From contig NZ_JAHSTX010000001.1 in assembly GCF_019145375.1 (NCBI RefSeq), forward strand, positions 1,649,001 through 1,713,000: a stretch of DNA of 64,000 nucleotides, read 5' to 3'. Origin of the DNA: Pseudomonas triticicola. GTDB taxonomy: Bacteria; Pseudomonadota; Gammaproteobacteria; Pseudomonadales; Pseudomonadaceae. Within the stretch, counting starts at the first letter, position 1. Each line of letters opens with the position of its first letter. Both the position numbers and the translations under genes were made by a program. This document shows, piece after piece, positions 49,838 to 60,590 of the stretch. Under the pieces are notes generated by a model. That model worked only from the letters and a program-made list of their open reading frames with translations, did not search any database and was not told the origin of the DNA.

Positions 49838-52800
49838 AGCGGAGTTTCCAGAGCGGCATCAGTGCGCACGCCACGCCATTTGTTGAAGCGATGGCGCAGC
49901 TTGTCGAGATAAAGGTAAACCACCGGGGTGGTGTAAAGGGTCAGGACCTGGCTGAACACCAGACCGCCAATGATGGTCAGGCCCAGCGGCTGGCGCATTT
50001 CCGCACCCTCGGCACGGCCGAGCAGCAATGGCAAGGCGCCGAGGATCGCCGCCAGCGTGGTCATCAGAATCGGTCGCAGGCGTTGCAGGCAGGCGCTGCG
50101 GATCGACTCCAGCGGCGACAGGCCCTCATGCCGCTCCAATTGCAGCGCAAGGTCGATCATCAGGATGGCGTTTTTCTTCACCACGCCGATCAGCAGGAAT
50201 ATCCCCAGCAGGGAAATCAGGCTGAACTCGCCGCCCAGTGCATAGATCGACAGCAACGCGCCAACCCCGGCCGAGGGCAAGGTCGAGAGAATGGTCAGCG
50301 GGTGGATGTAGCTTTCATACAGCACACCGAGCACCAGGTACACGGCCAGCAACGCACCGAGGATCATGAACGGCTGGCTCTTCTGTGTGGCCGCGAAAGC
50401 ATCAGCGGTGCCGGCCATTTTCGCAATCACATCCTCCGGCAGGCCGACCTTGGCAATCGCCCGTTCGATGGCGGCGCTGCCCTGCTCCACGGTCACGCCT
50501 TCGGCCATGTCAAAGGAAATGCTTTCGGACGCGAACTGGCCTTCATGGCTGACCCGGTCGTTTTCCAGGCTGTTTTCGTAATGGGCGAACGTCGACAGCG
50601 GCACCCGCGCACCGTCAGCGGTTATCACCTCGACCTGCTTGAGCGTCACCGGATCCTGGGCGTATTTCGGATTGACCTCCATCACCACCTGGTACTGGTT
50701 GAGGCTGTCGTAGATCGTCGAAATCTGCCGCTGGCTGTAGGCGTTATTGAGCACGGCGGTGACCATGTTCATGTCGACCCCCAGGCGTTTCGCCTGATCA
50801 CGATCGACAATCAGCGTCACCTGCTGCGCCCCGGCACCTTCGCGGGCATCGATGGCGGTCAGCTCGGGCAAGGCACGCAACGCGGTAACCACTTTCGGGA
50901 ACCACTTGCGCAGCTCGGCGAGGTCGCCGCTTTGCAGGATGTAGGTGTATTGCGAACTGGTCTGCTCGCGGCCGCCACCAAACTGCAGATCCTGGTCGGC
51001 CATCAGCATCAACTGCGCCCCGGGCACCTTGGGCATTTCCTTGCGCAGGCGTTCGATGACTTTCTGCGCCGACAGCTGGCGTTCCTTGATCGGCTTCAGG
51101 CGCACGATCATGAAGGCGTTGTTGGTGCCGTTGTTGCCGCCGATGAACCCGGCCACGCTTTCCACCGCTTCATCCTTGAGCACGGCGCGGCGGAAGGTTT
51201 CCATTTTTGGCTGCATGACGTTGAAGGACAGACCATCGTCGCCTCGCACGAAACCGATCAACTGGCCGGTGTCCTGCTGCGGCAGGAAGGTTTTCGGCAC
51301 CACCACATAAAGCGCAATGTTGACGCCAACGGTGAGCAGCAGGCTGAACAAGGTCAGACGTCGATGACGCAATACCCAGTCGAGGCTGGTGGCGTATTTG
51401 CCGACCATCCAGTCGTTGGTCTTGTGGCTCCAGCGTTGCAAGCGGTTTTCCTGGCCCGGGGTGTGCGGCTTGAGCCAGCGCGCGCAGAGCATCGGTGTCA
51501 GCGTCAGGGAAACCACCAGCGACACCACGATTGCCGCCGCCAGGGTGATGGAAAATTCGCGGAACAGGCTTTCGACCAACCCGCCCATGAACAGGATCGA
51601 CAGGAACACCGCCACCAGCGAGACGTTCATCGACAGCAGGGTAAAGCCGACCTCCTTGGCCCCGAGGTACGCGGCCTGCATCGGCTTGACTCCCTCGTCG
51701 ATGTGCCGGGAGATGTTTTCCAACACTACAATCGCGTCGTCCACCACCAGACCCGTGGCGAGAATCAGCGCCATCAGCGACAGGTTGTTCAGCGAGAACC
51801 CGTACAGATACATCACCGCGAAAGTACCGACCAGCGACACCGGCACCGCCAGGGTCGGGATCAGCGAGGCGCGGAAGTTACCGAGAAACAGGTAAACCAC
51901 CAACACCACCAGGGCGACGGCGATCAGCAAGGTCATCTCGGCTTCGTGCAGCGTGGCCTTGATCACCGGCGAGCGATCCATGGCCAGATTGAGTTTGACG
52001 CTGGCCGGCAGCACCGCTTGCAGCGCGGGCAACTGCGCCTTGATCTCGTTGACCGTCTCGATGATGTTGGCGCCGGCCTGACGGTTGATCACCAGCAATA
52101 CCGCCGCGTCGTCGTTGAAGAAACCGCTGTTGTAACGGTCTTCGACGCCATCGCTGACTTTCGCCACATCCTTGAGACGCAATGCGGCGCCGTCGGCGTA
52201 GTGAATGATCAGCGACTCGTAATCCTTGGCTTTCTCCAACTGGTCGTTGGCCTGGATCTGCCACAGGCGCTCGCCGTCCTCGACCGAGCCCTTGGGCCGG
52301 CGCACGTTAGCGTCGGCAATGGTCTTGCGCACATCGTCGAGGGCCACGCCGTACTGGTTCAGCGCCTGCGGCTCGAGTTCGATGCGCACCGCCGGCAGCG
52401 AACTGCCACCGATCTGCACTTCACCGACGCCCTGCACTTGCGACAGGCTTTGCGAGAGGATGGTCGAGGCCAAGTCGTAGAGCTGGCCTTTTTCCAGCAC
52501 ATCCGAAGTCAGCGACAGCACCATGATCGGCGCCTGCGACGGGTTGACCTTTTTATAGGTCGGCATGCTGCGCATCCCGCTCGGCAGCAGATTGCGCGAG
52601 GCGTTGATCGCCGCCTGCACTTCCCGCGCCGCGCCGTTGATGTCGCGGTCGAGGTCAAATTGCAGAATCACCCGCGTCGAACCCTGACTGGAGCGGCTGC
52701 TCATGGTGTTGACGCCGGCAATCGCACCGAACGAACGCTCCAGCGGCGTCGCCACCGTTGAAGCCATCACCTCGGGACTGGCGCCCGGCAGACTGGCCTG

Positions 52801-52941
52801 GACGACGATCACCGGGAAATCCATCTGCGGCAGCGGCGATACCGGCAATAGACCGAAGCTGACCCCGCCGAGCAACATGATGGCCAGCGAGAGCAGCATG
52901 GTTGCCACGGGGCGTTTGATGAAAGGTCCGGAGAGGTTCAT
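49834..52941 (-). CDS. muxC: RND efflux pump subunit MuxC (MdtC-like)
   Basis: This 1035-residue inner-membrane RND pump starts at the ATG at 52939-52941 (a 5-residue longer frame start exists). It shows the usual duplicated 12-TM layout with two large periplasmic loops. VVDDAIVVLENISRHIDEG in TM4 carries the proton-relay Asp residues, and GIFLLIGVVKKNAILMIDLA is the TM10-11 motif. It pairs with MuxB as a heteromeric pump of the MdtBC kind, extruding drugs such as novobiocin and aztreonam in relatives. Its start lies 113 bases downstream of the muxB stop, with a repeat between them. Confidence 0.93.
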   Translation of the reverse strand: MNLSGPFIKRPVATMLLSLAIMLLGGVSFGLLPVSPLPQMDFPVIVVQASLPGASPEVMASTVATPLERSFGAIAGVNTMSSRSSQGSTRVILQFDLDRDINGAAREVQAAINASRNLLPSGMRSMPTYKKVNPSQAPIMVLSLTSDVLEKGQLYDLASTILSQSLSQVQGVGEVQIGGSSLPAVRIELEPQALNQYGVALDDVRKTIADANVRRPKGSVEDGERLWQIQANDQLEKAKDYESLIIHYADGAALRLKDVAKVSDGVEDRYNSGFFNDDAAVLLVINRQAGANIIETVNEIKAQLPALQAVLPASVKLNLAMDRSPVIKATLHEAEMTLLIAVALVVLVVYLFLGNFRASLIPTLAVPVSLVGTFAVMYLYGFSLNNLSLMALILATGLVVDDAIVVLENISRHIDEGVKPMQAAYLGAKEVGFTLLSMNVSLVAVFLSILFMGGLVESLFREFSITLAAAIVVSLVVSLTLTPMLCARWLKPHTPGQENRLQRWSHKTNDWMVGKYATSLDWVLRHRRLTLFSLLLTVGVNIALYVVVPKTFLPQQDTGQLIGFVRGDDGLSFNVMQPKMETFRRAVLKDEAVESVAGFIGGNNGTNNAFMIVRLKPIKERQLSAQKVIERLRKEMPKVPGAQLMLMADQDLQFGGGREQTSSQYTYILQSGDLAELRKWFPKVVTALRALPELTAIDAREGAGAQQVTLIVDRDQAKRLGVDMNMVTAVLNNAYSQRQISTIYDSLNQYQVVMEVNPKYAQDPVTLKQVEVITADGARVPLSTFAHYENSLENDRVSHEGQFASESISFDMAEGVTVEQGSAAIERAIAKVGLPEDVIAKMAGTADAFAATQKSQPFMILGALLAVYLVLGVLYESYIHPLTILSTLPSAGVGALLSIYALGGEFSLISLLGIFLLIGVVKKNAILMIDLALQLERHEGLSPLESIRSACLQRLRPILMTTLAAILGALPLLLGRAEGAEMRQPLGLTIIGGLVFSQVLTLYTTPVVYLYLDKLRHRFNKWRGVRTDAALETPL

Positions 52942-52944
52942 AGC

Positions 52945-53042
52945 GTCGAGCTCCAAGCTGCATGCTGCGAGCTACAAGCTGTTCCTGCGCGCGCAGGCTG
53001 CTGTTTTCTTGCAGCTTGAAGCTTGCAGCTTGAAGCTGCATT
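52945..53042. repeat. AGCTTGAAGCTGC-type repeat inside the mux operon
   Basis: AGCTCCAAGCTGCATGCTGC at the left and GCAGCTTGAAGCTTGCAGCT plus TGAAGCTGC at the right form nested palindromes with the inner CTGCGCGCGCAGG hairpin. This repeat family is distinct from the REPs and fills the muxB-muxC gap, where one would expect overlapping genes. Confidence 0.75.
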
Positions 53043-53053
53043 CACCACGCCGC

Positions 53054-56000
53054 TCACACCACCTCTCCCGCGACAGGCTTGGTCCAACGCCGCCCCAACC
53101 GATCAAAAGCCAGGTAAATCACCGGCGTGGTGAACAGCGTCAACACCTGGCTCACCAGCAAACCGCCGACCATCACCAGACCCAACGGCTGACGCAATTC
53201 AGCACCAGACCCCGTGGCCAGCATCAGCGGCACCGCGCCGAACAACGCCGCCAGCGTGGTCATCAGAATCGGCCGGAAGCGCAGCAACGCCGCTTGATAG
53301 ATCGCCTCCGCCGGGGCCATGCCCTGGGTGCGTTCGGCGTCGAGGGCGAAGTCGATCATCATGATCGCGTTCTTCTTGACGATACCGATCAGCAGGATGA
53401 TGCCGATGATCGCGATCATGCCCAAATCGTTGCCACTGAGCAGCAACGCCAGCAAGGCGCCGACTGCTGCCGACGGCAAGGTCGAAAGAATGGTGATCGG
53501 GTGGATGTAGCTCTCGTAGAGCACGCCCAGCACGATGTACATGGTCACCACCGCCGCCAGAATCAGCAGCAAGGTACTCGACAGCGAAGCCTGGAACGCT
53601 TGCGCCGCGCCCTGGAACTGAGTCTGCACGCCGACCGGCATGCCGATGTCCTGCTGCACTTGCTCGATGATGTCCACGGCATGCCCCAACGCCACGCCCG
53701 GCGCGAGGTTGAACGACATCATCACCGCCGGGAACTGTCCGATGTGGGTGATCGCCAATTGCGCCTGACGTTCTTCGACATGCGCCAGACTCGACAGGCG
53801 TACCTGCGCACCGTCGGTGGTCTTGACGTGAATCTGATCCAGCGCCTGCGGGCCGATCTTCTCCCCGGCCTGGGCTTGCAGCACCACGCGGTACTGACTG
53901 GCCTGGGTGTAAATGGTCGAAATCTGCCGCTGGCCGAACGCGTCGTACAGCGCATCGGTGATATTCGCCACCGACACGCCAAGGCGCGATGCGGCGTCGC
54001 GGTCGATCACCAGATAGACCTGCAAGCCTTTGTCCTGCAGATCACTGGCCACGTCGGTCAACTCCGGACGCTGCGCCAGGGCTTCGACCAGACGGCCGCT
54101 CCACTGGCTGAGCAATTCGGAGTCCGGCGAAGACATGCTGAACTGATACTGGGTGCGACTGACCCGATCCTCGATGGTCAGATCCTGCACCGGCTGCATG
54201 AACAAACGAATGCCGACCAGTTTGTCCAGTTGCGGTTGCAGGCGCGCGATCACTTCGCTGGCCGTCAGATCGCGCTCGCCGTGGGGCTTGAGGTTGATCA
54301 GCAAGCGGCCGCTGTTGAGAGTGGCGTTGTCGCCGTCGACGCCAATGTAGGACGACAGGCTCTGCACCGCCGGATCTTCGAGAATGATCTTCGCCAGTTG
54401 CTGCTGCCGCTCGCCCATCGCCGCGAAGGAGATCGACTGCGGCGCTTCGGAAATGCCCTGAATGACGCCGGTGTCCTGCACCGGAAAGAAACCCTTCGGC
54501 ACGATCACGTACAGGAACACGGTCAACGCCAGTGTGCCGATGGCGACCAGCAAGGTCAGCGGCTGATGCTTGAGCACCCAGCGCAGCATCCGCCCGTATT
54601 CCTTGATCATCCAGTCGATGAACGCACCGCTGGCGCGGTAGAAACGGCCTTGCTCGTGCTCCTGCGGTTCACGCTTGAGCAGGCGCGCGCACATCATCGG
54701 CGTCAGGGTCAGCGACACCACCAGGGAAATCAGGATCGCCACCGCCAGGGTGATGGCGAACTCGCGGAACAGGCGCCCTACCACGTCGGCCATGAACAGC
54801 AGCGGAATCAGTACGGCGATCAGCGACAGGGTCAGGGAAATCAGGGTGAAGCCGATCTGCTTCGCGCCCTTGAGCGCGGCCTGCATCGGGCTGTCACCCT
54901 CTTCGATGAAGCGTGAAATGTTCTCGAGCATGACGATGGCATCGTCGACCACGAAGCCGGTGGCAATGGTCAGCGCCATCAACGTCAGGTTGTTCACCGA
55001 GAAACCGGCGAGGTACATCACGCCAAAGGTGCCGATCAACGACAGCGGCACGGCCACCGAGGGAATGATCGTCGCACTGGCGCGGCGCAGAAACAGGAAC
55101 GTGACCATGACCACCAGCGCGATAGCGATCAGCAGTTCGTGTTGCACGTCGGTGACCGAGGCGCGGATGGTCTGCGTGCGATCCGTCAGCACCGTGACGT
55201 CGAGGCCGGCCGGAAGGTTGTCGGTAATGCTCGGCAGCAAGGCCTTGATGCGGTCGACCACTTCGATAACGTTGGCGCCTGGCTGACGCTGGATGTTCAG
55301 CAACACCGCCTGATTCTGGTTGGCCCACGCGGCGAGACGCTCGTTCTCGGCGCCATCGACGATTTCCGCGACGTCCTTGAGCCGCAACGGCGCGCCGTTC
55401 TTGTAGGTCAGGATGAGGTTGGCGTAGTCCTCGGGCGAGGTCAGTTGGTCGTTGGCATCGAGCATCGATACCCGGGTCGGGCCATCGAAGTTGCCTTTCG
55501 GCTGGTTGACGTTGGAGGCGCCGATGAGCGTGCGCACGTCCGACAGGTTGAGACTGTTGGCCGCGAGCGCTTCGGGGTTGACCTTGATTCGTACCGCCTG
55601 ACGCTGGCCACCAGCGATGCTGACCATGCCGACGCCGCTGATCTGGGCGATCTTCTGCGCCATGCGCGTATCGACCAAGTCATTGAGCTTGGGCAGCAGC
55701 ATGGTTTTCGAAGTGATGGCCAGGGTCAGCACCGGGGTGTCCGCCGGGTTGACCTTGTTGTACACCGGCGGCGCCGGCAGGTCGGTCGGCAGCAGGTTGG
55801 TCGCGGCGTTGATCGCGGCTTGCACCTGCTGCTCGGCGACGTCCATGTTGATGTCGAGGCTGAAACGCAGGGTCAGCACCGAAGCGCCGCCGGAGCTGGT
55901 CGAAGCCATTTGCGTCAGGCCCGGCATCTGCCCGAACTGGCGTTCAAGCGGCGCGGTGACGGCGCTGGTCATTACGTCCGGACTGGCGCCGGGGTACAGG

Positions 56001-56146
56001 GTCATGACGCGGATGGTCGGGTAATCGACCTGCGGCAGGGCCGAAACCGGCAGCAGGCGATAAGCGATCAGGCCGGCCAGGACAATGGCCAGCATGCTGA
56101 GAGTGGTAGCTACCGGACGGAGGATGAACAGCCGCGAAATGTTCAT
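53054..56146 (-). CDS. muxB: RND efflux pump subunit MuxB (MdtB-like)
   Basis: This 1030-residue RND transporter has TM1 in [22 protein letters not shown]4 [20 protein letters not shown] with the relay Asp residues and TM11 [19 protein letters not shown]. It is paralogous to MuxC along its whole length. With MuxC and the MuxA adaptor it forms the inner-membrane part of the tripartite pump. Its start overlaps the muxA stop by 4 bases (ATGA on the minus strand). Confidence 0.93.
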   Translation of the reverse strand: MNISRLFILRPVATTLSMLAIVLAGLIAYRLLPVSALPQVDYPTIRVMTLYPGASPDVMTSAVTAPLERQFGQMPGLTQMASTSSGGASVLTLRFSLDINMDVAEQQVQAAINAATNLLPTDLPAPPVYNKVNPADTPVLTLAITSKTMLLPKLNDLVDTRMAQKIAQISGVGMVSIAGGQRQAVRIKVNPEALAANSLNLSDVRTLIGASNVNQPKGNFDGPTRVSMLDANDQLTSPEDYANLILTYKNGAPLRLKDVAEIVDGAENERLAAWANQNQAVLLNIQRQPGANVIEVVDRIKALLPSITDNLPAGLDVTVLTDRTQTIRASVTDVQHELLIAIALVVMVTFLFLRRASATIIPSVAVPLSLIGTFGVMYLAGFSVNNLTLMALTIATGFVVDDAIVMLENISRFIEEGDSPMQAALKGAKQIGFTLISLTLSLIAVLIPLLFMADVVGRLFREFAITLAVAILISLVVSLTLTPMMCARLLKREPQEHEQGRFYRASGAFIDWMIKEYGRMLRWVLKHQPLTLLVAIGTLALTVFLYVIVPKGFFPVQDTGVIQGISEAPQSISFAAMGERQQQLAKIILEDPAVQSLSSYIGVDGDNATLNSGRLLINLKPHGERDLTASEVIARLQPQLDKLVGIRLFMQPVQDLTIEDRVSRTQYQFSMSSPDSELLSQWSGRLVEALAQRPELTDVASDLQDKGLQVYLVIDRDAASRLGVSVANITDALYDAFGQRQISTIYTQASQYRVVLQAQAGEKIGPQALDQIHVKTTDGAQVRLSSLAHVEERQAQLAITHIGQFPAVMMSFNLAPGVALGHAVDIIEQVQQDIGMPVGVQTQFQGAAQAFQASLSSTLLLILAAVVTMYIVLGVLYESYIHPITILSTLPSAAVGALLALLLSGNDLGMIAIIGIILLIGIVKKNAIMMIDFALDAERTQGMAPAEAIYQAALLRFRPILMTTLAALFGAVPLMLATGSGAELRQPLGLVMVGGLLVSQVLTLFTTPVIYLAFDRLGRRWTKPVAGEVV

Positions 56147-57447
56147 GCGCCCTTCTTGGCCTTGTCAGCGGGGGTCGCATCGGGATTGGCGGCGGATTTA
56201 CCTTGCAGATGCTCGGTCGGCGAGGTCGGCACTTCGCTGCTGTCATTGACCACTTCGACTTCGCTGCCCTCCTTCAGGCGATCGGTGCCTTCAAGCACAA
56301 CGCGATCACCCGCGGCGAGGCCTTCGGTGACCACGGTATTGTCACCGTCGCTGGCACCGATTTTCAGTTGGCGAATGGTGACTTTCTTGTCGCCGTCCAG
56401 CGCATAGACGAAGGTGCCGTTGGTACCGAACTGGATCGCTGCCGACGGTGCCAGCACTACACCTTTGAGCGTGTCGGCCAGCAAATGGACGTTGACGAAC
56501 TGGTTGGGAAACAGGGACTGGTCGCGATTGTCGTAGCGGGCCTTGAACTTGAGGGTGCCGGTGGCCACGTCGATCTGGTTGTCGAGGCTTTGCAGCACGC
56601 CGGTGGCTTGCAGCTTGGTGTCGCCGCGATCCCACGCTTCGGCAGGCAACTTGGCGCCACTGCGGTAACGGGCCAGCACGGTGTCGAGGCTGTTCTCCGG
56701 CAAGGTGAAGGCCACGCTGATCGGTTGCGTCTGGGTGATCACCGCGAGGAACGTGGTGTCGTTGGCGGCGACGAGGTTGCCGACGTCGACCTGACGCAGA
56801 CCGACGCGACCGGCAATCGGCGCGCGGATCTTGGTGAATTCGAGATTGAGCTTGGCATCGTTGACCGCTGCCTGATTGGTCTTGACCGTGCCCAAGTATT
56901 GGCCGACCAGCGCTTCGGCGGTGTCGAGGGTCTGTTTGGCGATGCTGTCTTCTTTATACAGCCCACGATAACGCTCGACGTCGACCTGAGCGTTTTTCAG
57001 TTGCGCCTGATTCTGCAGCAACGTGCCTTCGGCCTGGAGCAAAGCATTCTGGTAAGGACGCGGATCGATCTCGGCCAGCAGGTCGCCCGCCTTGACCATC
57101 TGCCCTTCTTCGAAATGAATCTTCACCAGTTCGCCGCCTACCCGGCTGCGCACGTTGATGGTATTGAGCGCGGTGACCGTGCCCAGTGCCTTGTAATACA
57201 GCGGGAAGTCGCCCTTCACCGCCGGCGCCACACGCACCGGAATCGGCCCGGTACCGCCGCCGAAGCCCGGCCGCATCATCCCCGAGCGCCCGGTATGCCC
57301 GGCGGCCGCTTTGTCGCCGCCCGCCTTGTCAGCAGAGCCGGCGGGCCAGAATTTCCAGCACAGGACGGCGATGACCAACAGGACCAGCAGGCTGATCAGC
57401 CAGCGACGGGATTTGCGGGGGGACGATTGCATGGAGTTATTGACCAT
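56143..57447 (-). CDS. muxA: RND membrane-fusion adaptor MuxA (MdtA-like)
   Basis: The protein has 434 residues from the ATG at 57445-57447; an in-frame ATG 15 bases downstream is possible, and neither has a strong ribosome site. It has an N-terminal membrane anchor ([18 protein letters not shown]), the barrel and lipoyl parts with [20 protein letters not shown] and [20 protein letters not shown], and an alpha-hairpin around [20 protein letters not shown]. It links MuxBC to OpmB. The C-terminal tail is Pro/Ala/Lys-rich. It is the first gene of the operon. Confidence 0.92.
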   Translation of the reverse strand: MVNNSMQSSPRKSRRWLISLLVLLVIAVLCWKFWPAGSADKAGGDKAAAGHTGRSGMMRPGFGGGTGPIPVRVAPAVKGDFPLYYKALGTVTALNTINVRSRVGGELVKIHFEEGQMVKAGDLLAEIDPRPYQNALLQAEGTLLQNQAQLKNAQVDVERYRGLYKEDSIAKQTLDTAEALVGQYLGTVKTNQAAVNDAKLNLEFTKIRAPIAGRVGLRQVDVGNLVAANDTTFLAVITQTQPISVAFTLPENSLDTVLARYRSGAKLPAEAWDRGDTKLQATGVLQSLDNQIDVATGTLKFKARYDNRDQSLFPNQFVNVHLLADTLKGVVLAPSAAIQFGTNGTFVYALDGDKKVTIRQLKIGASDGDNTVVTEGLAAGDRVVLEGTDRLKEGSEVEVVNDSSEVPTSPTEHLQGKSAANPDATPADKAKKGA

Positions 57448-57570
57448 TGGGCGCGTGGGCTTCTATTACGGGAGGCTGAACGATAAGCACTGAGTGGATT
57501 TAAGCAAAGCAGCTTTACCGGCAATTTACCTTCCACTTACGTTTCAAGGTGTGAGGCAAAACCCTGATAC

Positions 57571-57606
57571 ACAAATGAAAACGGCCTGGACAGGGCCAGG
57601 CCGTTA
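57571..57606 (-). terminator. Rho-independent terminator of tpx
   Basis: On the minus strand AACGGCCTGG-CCCTGT-CCAGGCCGTT is followed by TTCATTTG, a 10-bp G+C stem with a T-rich tail, 16 bases after the tpx stop. Confidence 0.82.
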
Positions 57607-57621
57607 ACAATTGTAAAAGCC

Positions 57622-58122
57622 TTACTTGAGAACGGACAGTGCCGCTTCGTAGTTAGGCTCTTCGGCGATTTCCTTGACCAGTTCGCTGTGCAGAACGTTG
57701 TCGTTTTCGTCCAGCACCACAACAGCGCGCGCGGTCAGGCCTTTCAATGGGCCGTCAGCAATGGCCACGCCGTAGTTTTCGATGAACTCGCTGCCGCGCA
57801 GGGTCGACAGGTTCTGTACGTTTTCCAGGCCTTCAGCGCCGCAGAAGCGCGCCTGGGCGAATGGCAGGTCAGCGGAGATGCACAGCACCACGGTGTTGCT
57901 GATGTCGTTGGCCTGGGCGTTGAACTTGCGCACGGAGGTGGCGCAGGTCGGGGTATCGACGCTTGGGAAGATGTTGAGGACTTTGCGCTTGCCGGCGAAG
58001 TCTTTCAGGGTGACGTCGGACAGATTGCCGGCTACCAGGGAAAAGGCTGGCGCCTTGGAACCGGCTTGTGGCAACTGGCCGTTGACTTGAACCGGATTGC
58101 CTTTGAGGGTGACTTGAGCCAT
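57622..58122 (-). CDS. tpx: Thiol peroxidase Tpx
   Basis: This 166-residue protein starts at an ATG preceded by AAGGACTCAAGTC on the minus strand. It is a Tpx-type atypical 2-Cys peroxiredoxin: the peroxidatic Cys60 is in [15 protein letters not shown] and the resolving Cys94 in [10 protein letters not shown], with an extra Cys81. It reduces alkyl hydroperoxides in the cytoplasm or periplasm using thioredoxin. The first residues [15 protein letters not shown] match the family start. It stands alone, with a terminator behind it. Confidence 0.95.
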   Translation of the reverse strand: MAQVTLKGNPVQVNGQLPQAGSKAPAFSLVAGNLSDVTLKDFAGKRKVLNIFPSVDTPTCATSVRKFNAQANDISNTVVLCISADLPFAQARFCGAEGLENVQNLSTLRGSEFIENYGVAIADGPLKGLTARAVVVLDENDNVLHSELVKEIAEEPNYEAALSVLK

Positions 58123-58636
58123 GACTTGAGTCCTTCTGTTTTTGATTGGAAAGCATGCAAGAGGCGGAAGTTAACCACGAAATCGGCTGACGACCTATGC
58201 CCCGTTGGAAATTGTTGGGCGCTCGACTGCGAGATTGTATACAACCTCCCTGTGCGAGCGAGCCTGCTCGCGAAATCAGGTATCGATATCAGAAACGTGT
58301 GTCAACTGGGCTACCGCTTTCGCGAGTAGGCTCGCTTCCACGGAAGTTTGCAGTGCCGCCACAACCACCTTCGATTAAGCCCGGCTCCGACGATTAGAGG
58401 TGTGATATGTGCACCGCGTCCCCCGCACCAACGAATTAATTCCTTCGACTGGCTAACTCCCGATTAGCTGCTAGTTTCAGAAGGACGTGTCCTACAGGCT
58501 TGATAAGCAAAGGGATAACGCAGTAGCGGCGCGACGGTGCTCAGTTGTCCGGAAAAACACCATGGAATCGGGAATGATCTGCAGTCGAGCCGGGAATAGA
58601 GGATTTCTGCCGGGGCCGGGTGGCGCGGCGTTCGCC
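58123..58636. other. Intergenic region between tpx and the transporter-like gene
   Basis: This 514-base region holds a degenerate REPIN (58249-58343) and probably the divergent promoters. The open frame of the following gene extends back to 58487, and that upstream part is not clearly coding. Sequence at about 58440-58500 (GAATTAATTC, TTCAGAAGGACG) is AT-richer. No further gene is supported. Confidence 0.45.
58249..58343. repeat. Degenerate REPIN
   Basis: CCTGTGCGAGCGAGCCTGCT at 58249 and the inverse CTTTCGCGAGTAGGCTCGCT to 58336 carry several substitutions in the REP core, with a spacer of about 45 bases, so this copy is older or inactive. Confidence 0.8.
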
Positions 58637-59587
58637 ATGCTCAAGCCACGGAGCGGGCGTCTCCTCATCTTGCTGTGCCTGGGCGTCAGTCCATCGCTGT
58701 TCGCCGCGGAAGGTGGCGTCGGCCGGCCGATCACGGGCCAGCAAGTATTCGCCAATGCTGGCATCGTGCCGCCGGAGCCGGGCTGGGTAATGTCGTTGAC
58801 CAGCATCTGGTACGACGGCTCGCTCAAGGGCAGCGACGGCGCACCGATTTCCGGCGCGATCAGTGGCGGGATCGACGTGAAAGTCTCCTACACCATGGCC
58901 AACTTCACCCATGTCTGGAACACCGGCAAGGGCCGCTGGAATTTCGCCTCGGCAATGGGCCTGCCGGTGCAATACACCGACATCAAGGCGAGCATCACCG
59001 GCCCGCGCGGGCGCACTTTGGGTGACAGCGATTCCGGCACGCAGTTTGCCGATGCGCTGATCACCCCGATCGCCGCTGGTTATCACTTCGACGAACTCAA
59101 TCATCTCTCGCTGTCGCTACCGATCTACGTGCCGACCGGCGCCTATAACAAGGATCGCCTGGCCAACCCCGGACAGAATAACTACACATTCATGCCAACC
59201 GTGGCCTTTACCCACCTCGACGGCAAGGGCGGCGAGTTCACTTGGTCCAGCGGGCTGGAGTTCTACACCGAGAACGACGCTACCGACTATCGCAACGGCA
59301 ACATCTTCACCCTCGACGCCCTCTGGACTCACGGCTTGGGCAATGGCTGGAACGCCGGACTTGCCGCCGGCTACGTGCAGCAACTGACCGACGACAAAGG
59401 CCAGACCGCCGATGTCTTCAATGGCTATCGCGGCCGTTCGGTCGGCGCCGGCCCGGTGGTTGGCTGGGCCGGAAAGTTCGCCGATGCCCAGGCCAATATC
59501 AGCGCGCGCTGGGTGCCGGAGTTCGACACCAAGAACCGCCCCGAAGGCAATGGTTTCAGCGTCAATCTGACCCTGGCGTTTTTCTAG
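58637..59587 (+). CDS. Outer-membrane transporter-like protein (phenol-degradation MetA type)
   Basis: The protein has 316 residues if it starts at ATG 58637, which places a signal peptide (LLILLCLGVSPSLFA, cleavage near AEGGV) at the N-terminus. In-frame ATGs at 58562 and 58574 would give a 20-25 residue leader and have weak ribosome sites. The mature part has many amphipathic beta strands (WNFASAMGLPVQYTDIKAS, YHFDELNHLSLSLPIYVPTG, WNAGLAAGYVQQLTDDK) and ends in VNLTLAFF, a beta-barrel-type C-terminus. I place it in the meta-pathway phenol degradation/SphA-like transporter family. The MoxR gene follows after 22 bases. Confidence 0.72.
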   Translation: MLKPRSGRLLILLCLGVSPSLFAAEGGVGRPITGQQVFANAGIVPPEPGWVMSLTSIWYDGSLKGSDGAPISGAISGGIDVKVSYTMANFTHVWNTGKGRWNFASAMGLPVQYTDIKASITGPRGRTLGDSDSGTQFADALITPIAAGYHFDELNHLSLSLPIYVPTGAYNKDRLANPGQNNYTFMPTVAFTHLDGKGGEFTWSSGLEFYTENDATDYRNGNIFTLDALWTHGLGNGWNAGLAAGYVQQLTDDKGQTADVFNGYRGRSVGAGPVVGWAGKFADAQANISARWVPEFDTKNRPEGNGFSVNLTLAFF

Positions 59588-59609
59588 ACCCGGACACAAA
59601 GGACTGCCC

Positions 59610-60590
59610 ATGACAGCGCTCACCGACCTCAACGCCCTGCAAGCCAGCATCGCCGAAGCGGTGCTCGGCCAGGATCAAGTCATCCGGCAGATTCTGCTCG
59701 GGCTGTTGGCCAACGGTCATTTGCTTCTGGAAAGTCTGCCCGGGCTGGCCAAGACACGCACGGTCAAGGCACTGGCCAAACACCTTGACGCCAAGATGAG
59801 CCGCATCCAGTTCACCCCCGACCTGTTGCCTTCGGACATCACTGGCGCCGAGGTGCTGCACCAGGTCGAGGGCAAAAACGAGATCCGATTCCAGCCCGGC
59901 CCGCTGTTCGGCAATCTGATCCTGGCCGACGAAATCAACCGCGCCCCGGCCAAGGTCCAGGCGGCGCTGCTCGAAGCCATGGAGGAGCGCCAGATCACGG
60001 TGGCCGGCAACAGCCATGCGCTACCGGAGCTGTTCATCGTGGTGGCGACGCAGAACCCGATCGAGCAGGAAGGCACCTACCCACTGCCGGAAGCGCAGAT
60101 GGACCGTTTTCTGATGAAGGTGCTGCTTGATTACCCCAGCGCCGAAAACGAAAGCCAGGTGCTGCGCCTGCTGCGCAACGAAGAGTTTGCCCAAGGTGCG
60201 AGCACCACGCTGGTGAAGAATTTCACTTTGCCGCAAGAGGTGATTTTTGCTGCGCGCAAGGAAGTCAGCGCGGTGCACGTTTCACCGGCCATCGACACTT
60301 ACCTGATTGACCTGATCAACGCCACCCGCCACCCCGCCGACTACGACGAAGACCTCGCACGCTGGATCGCCATTGGTGCCAGTCCCCGTGGCGGCATTGG
60401 CCTGGACCGCTGCGCCCGCGCCGATGCGTGGCTGCAGGGGCAGGATTTCGTTTCGCCGGACAACGTCCGCGCCGTGGTCCATCCGGTGTTGCGCCATCGT
60501 TTGCAGCTGAGTTACGACGCGGTTGCCGATGGCGTCAGCGCCGATCAGGTGCTCGACCGGATTCTCGACAAAGTGGCGATTCCCGCATGA
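59610..60590 (+). CDS. MoxR-family AAA+ ATPase
   Basis: This 326-residue protein has a Walker A region LLLESLPGLAKTRT, in which the first Gly of GxxGxxK is Ser while the rest is intact; Walker B NLILADEINRAPAKVQAALL; sensor 1 VATQNPIEQEG; and GTYPLPEAQMDRF. MoxR ATPases act as chaperones for metal-enzyme or VWA-protein assembly, usually next to DUF58 and VWA genes as here. Its stop overlaps the start of the DUF58 gene, so the pair is coupled. Confidence 0.92.
   Translation: MTALTDLNALQASIAEAVLGQDQVIRQILLGLLANGHLLLESLPGLAKTRTVKALAKHLDAKMSRIQFTPDLLPSDITGAEVLHQVEGKNEIRFQPGPLFGNLILADEINRAPAKVQAALLEAMEERQITVAGNSHALPELFIVVATQNPIEQEGTYPLPEAQMDRFLMKVLLDYPSAENESQVLRLLRNEEFAQGASTTLVKNFTLPQEVIFAARKEVSAVHVSPAIDTYLIDLINATRHPADYDEDLARWIAIGASPRGGIGLDRCARADAWLQGQDFVSPDNVRAVVHPVLRHRLQLSYDAVADGVSADQVLDRILDKVAIPA

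Noticed and set aside
59735..59775. Inactive MoxR because of Ser in place of the first Walker A Gly
   Set aside because: The Gly, Lys and Thr that contact the phosphates are intact, and the other AAA+ motifs are normal, so loss of activity is not supported.
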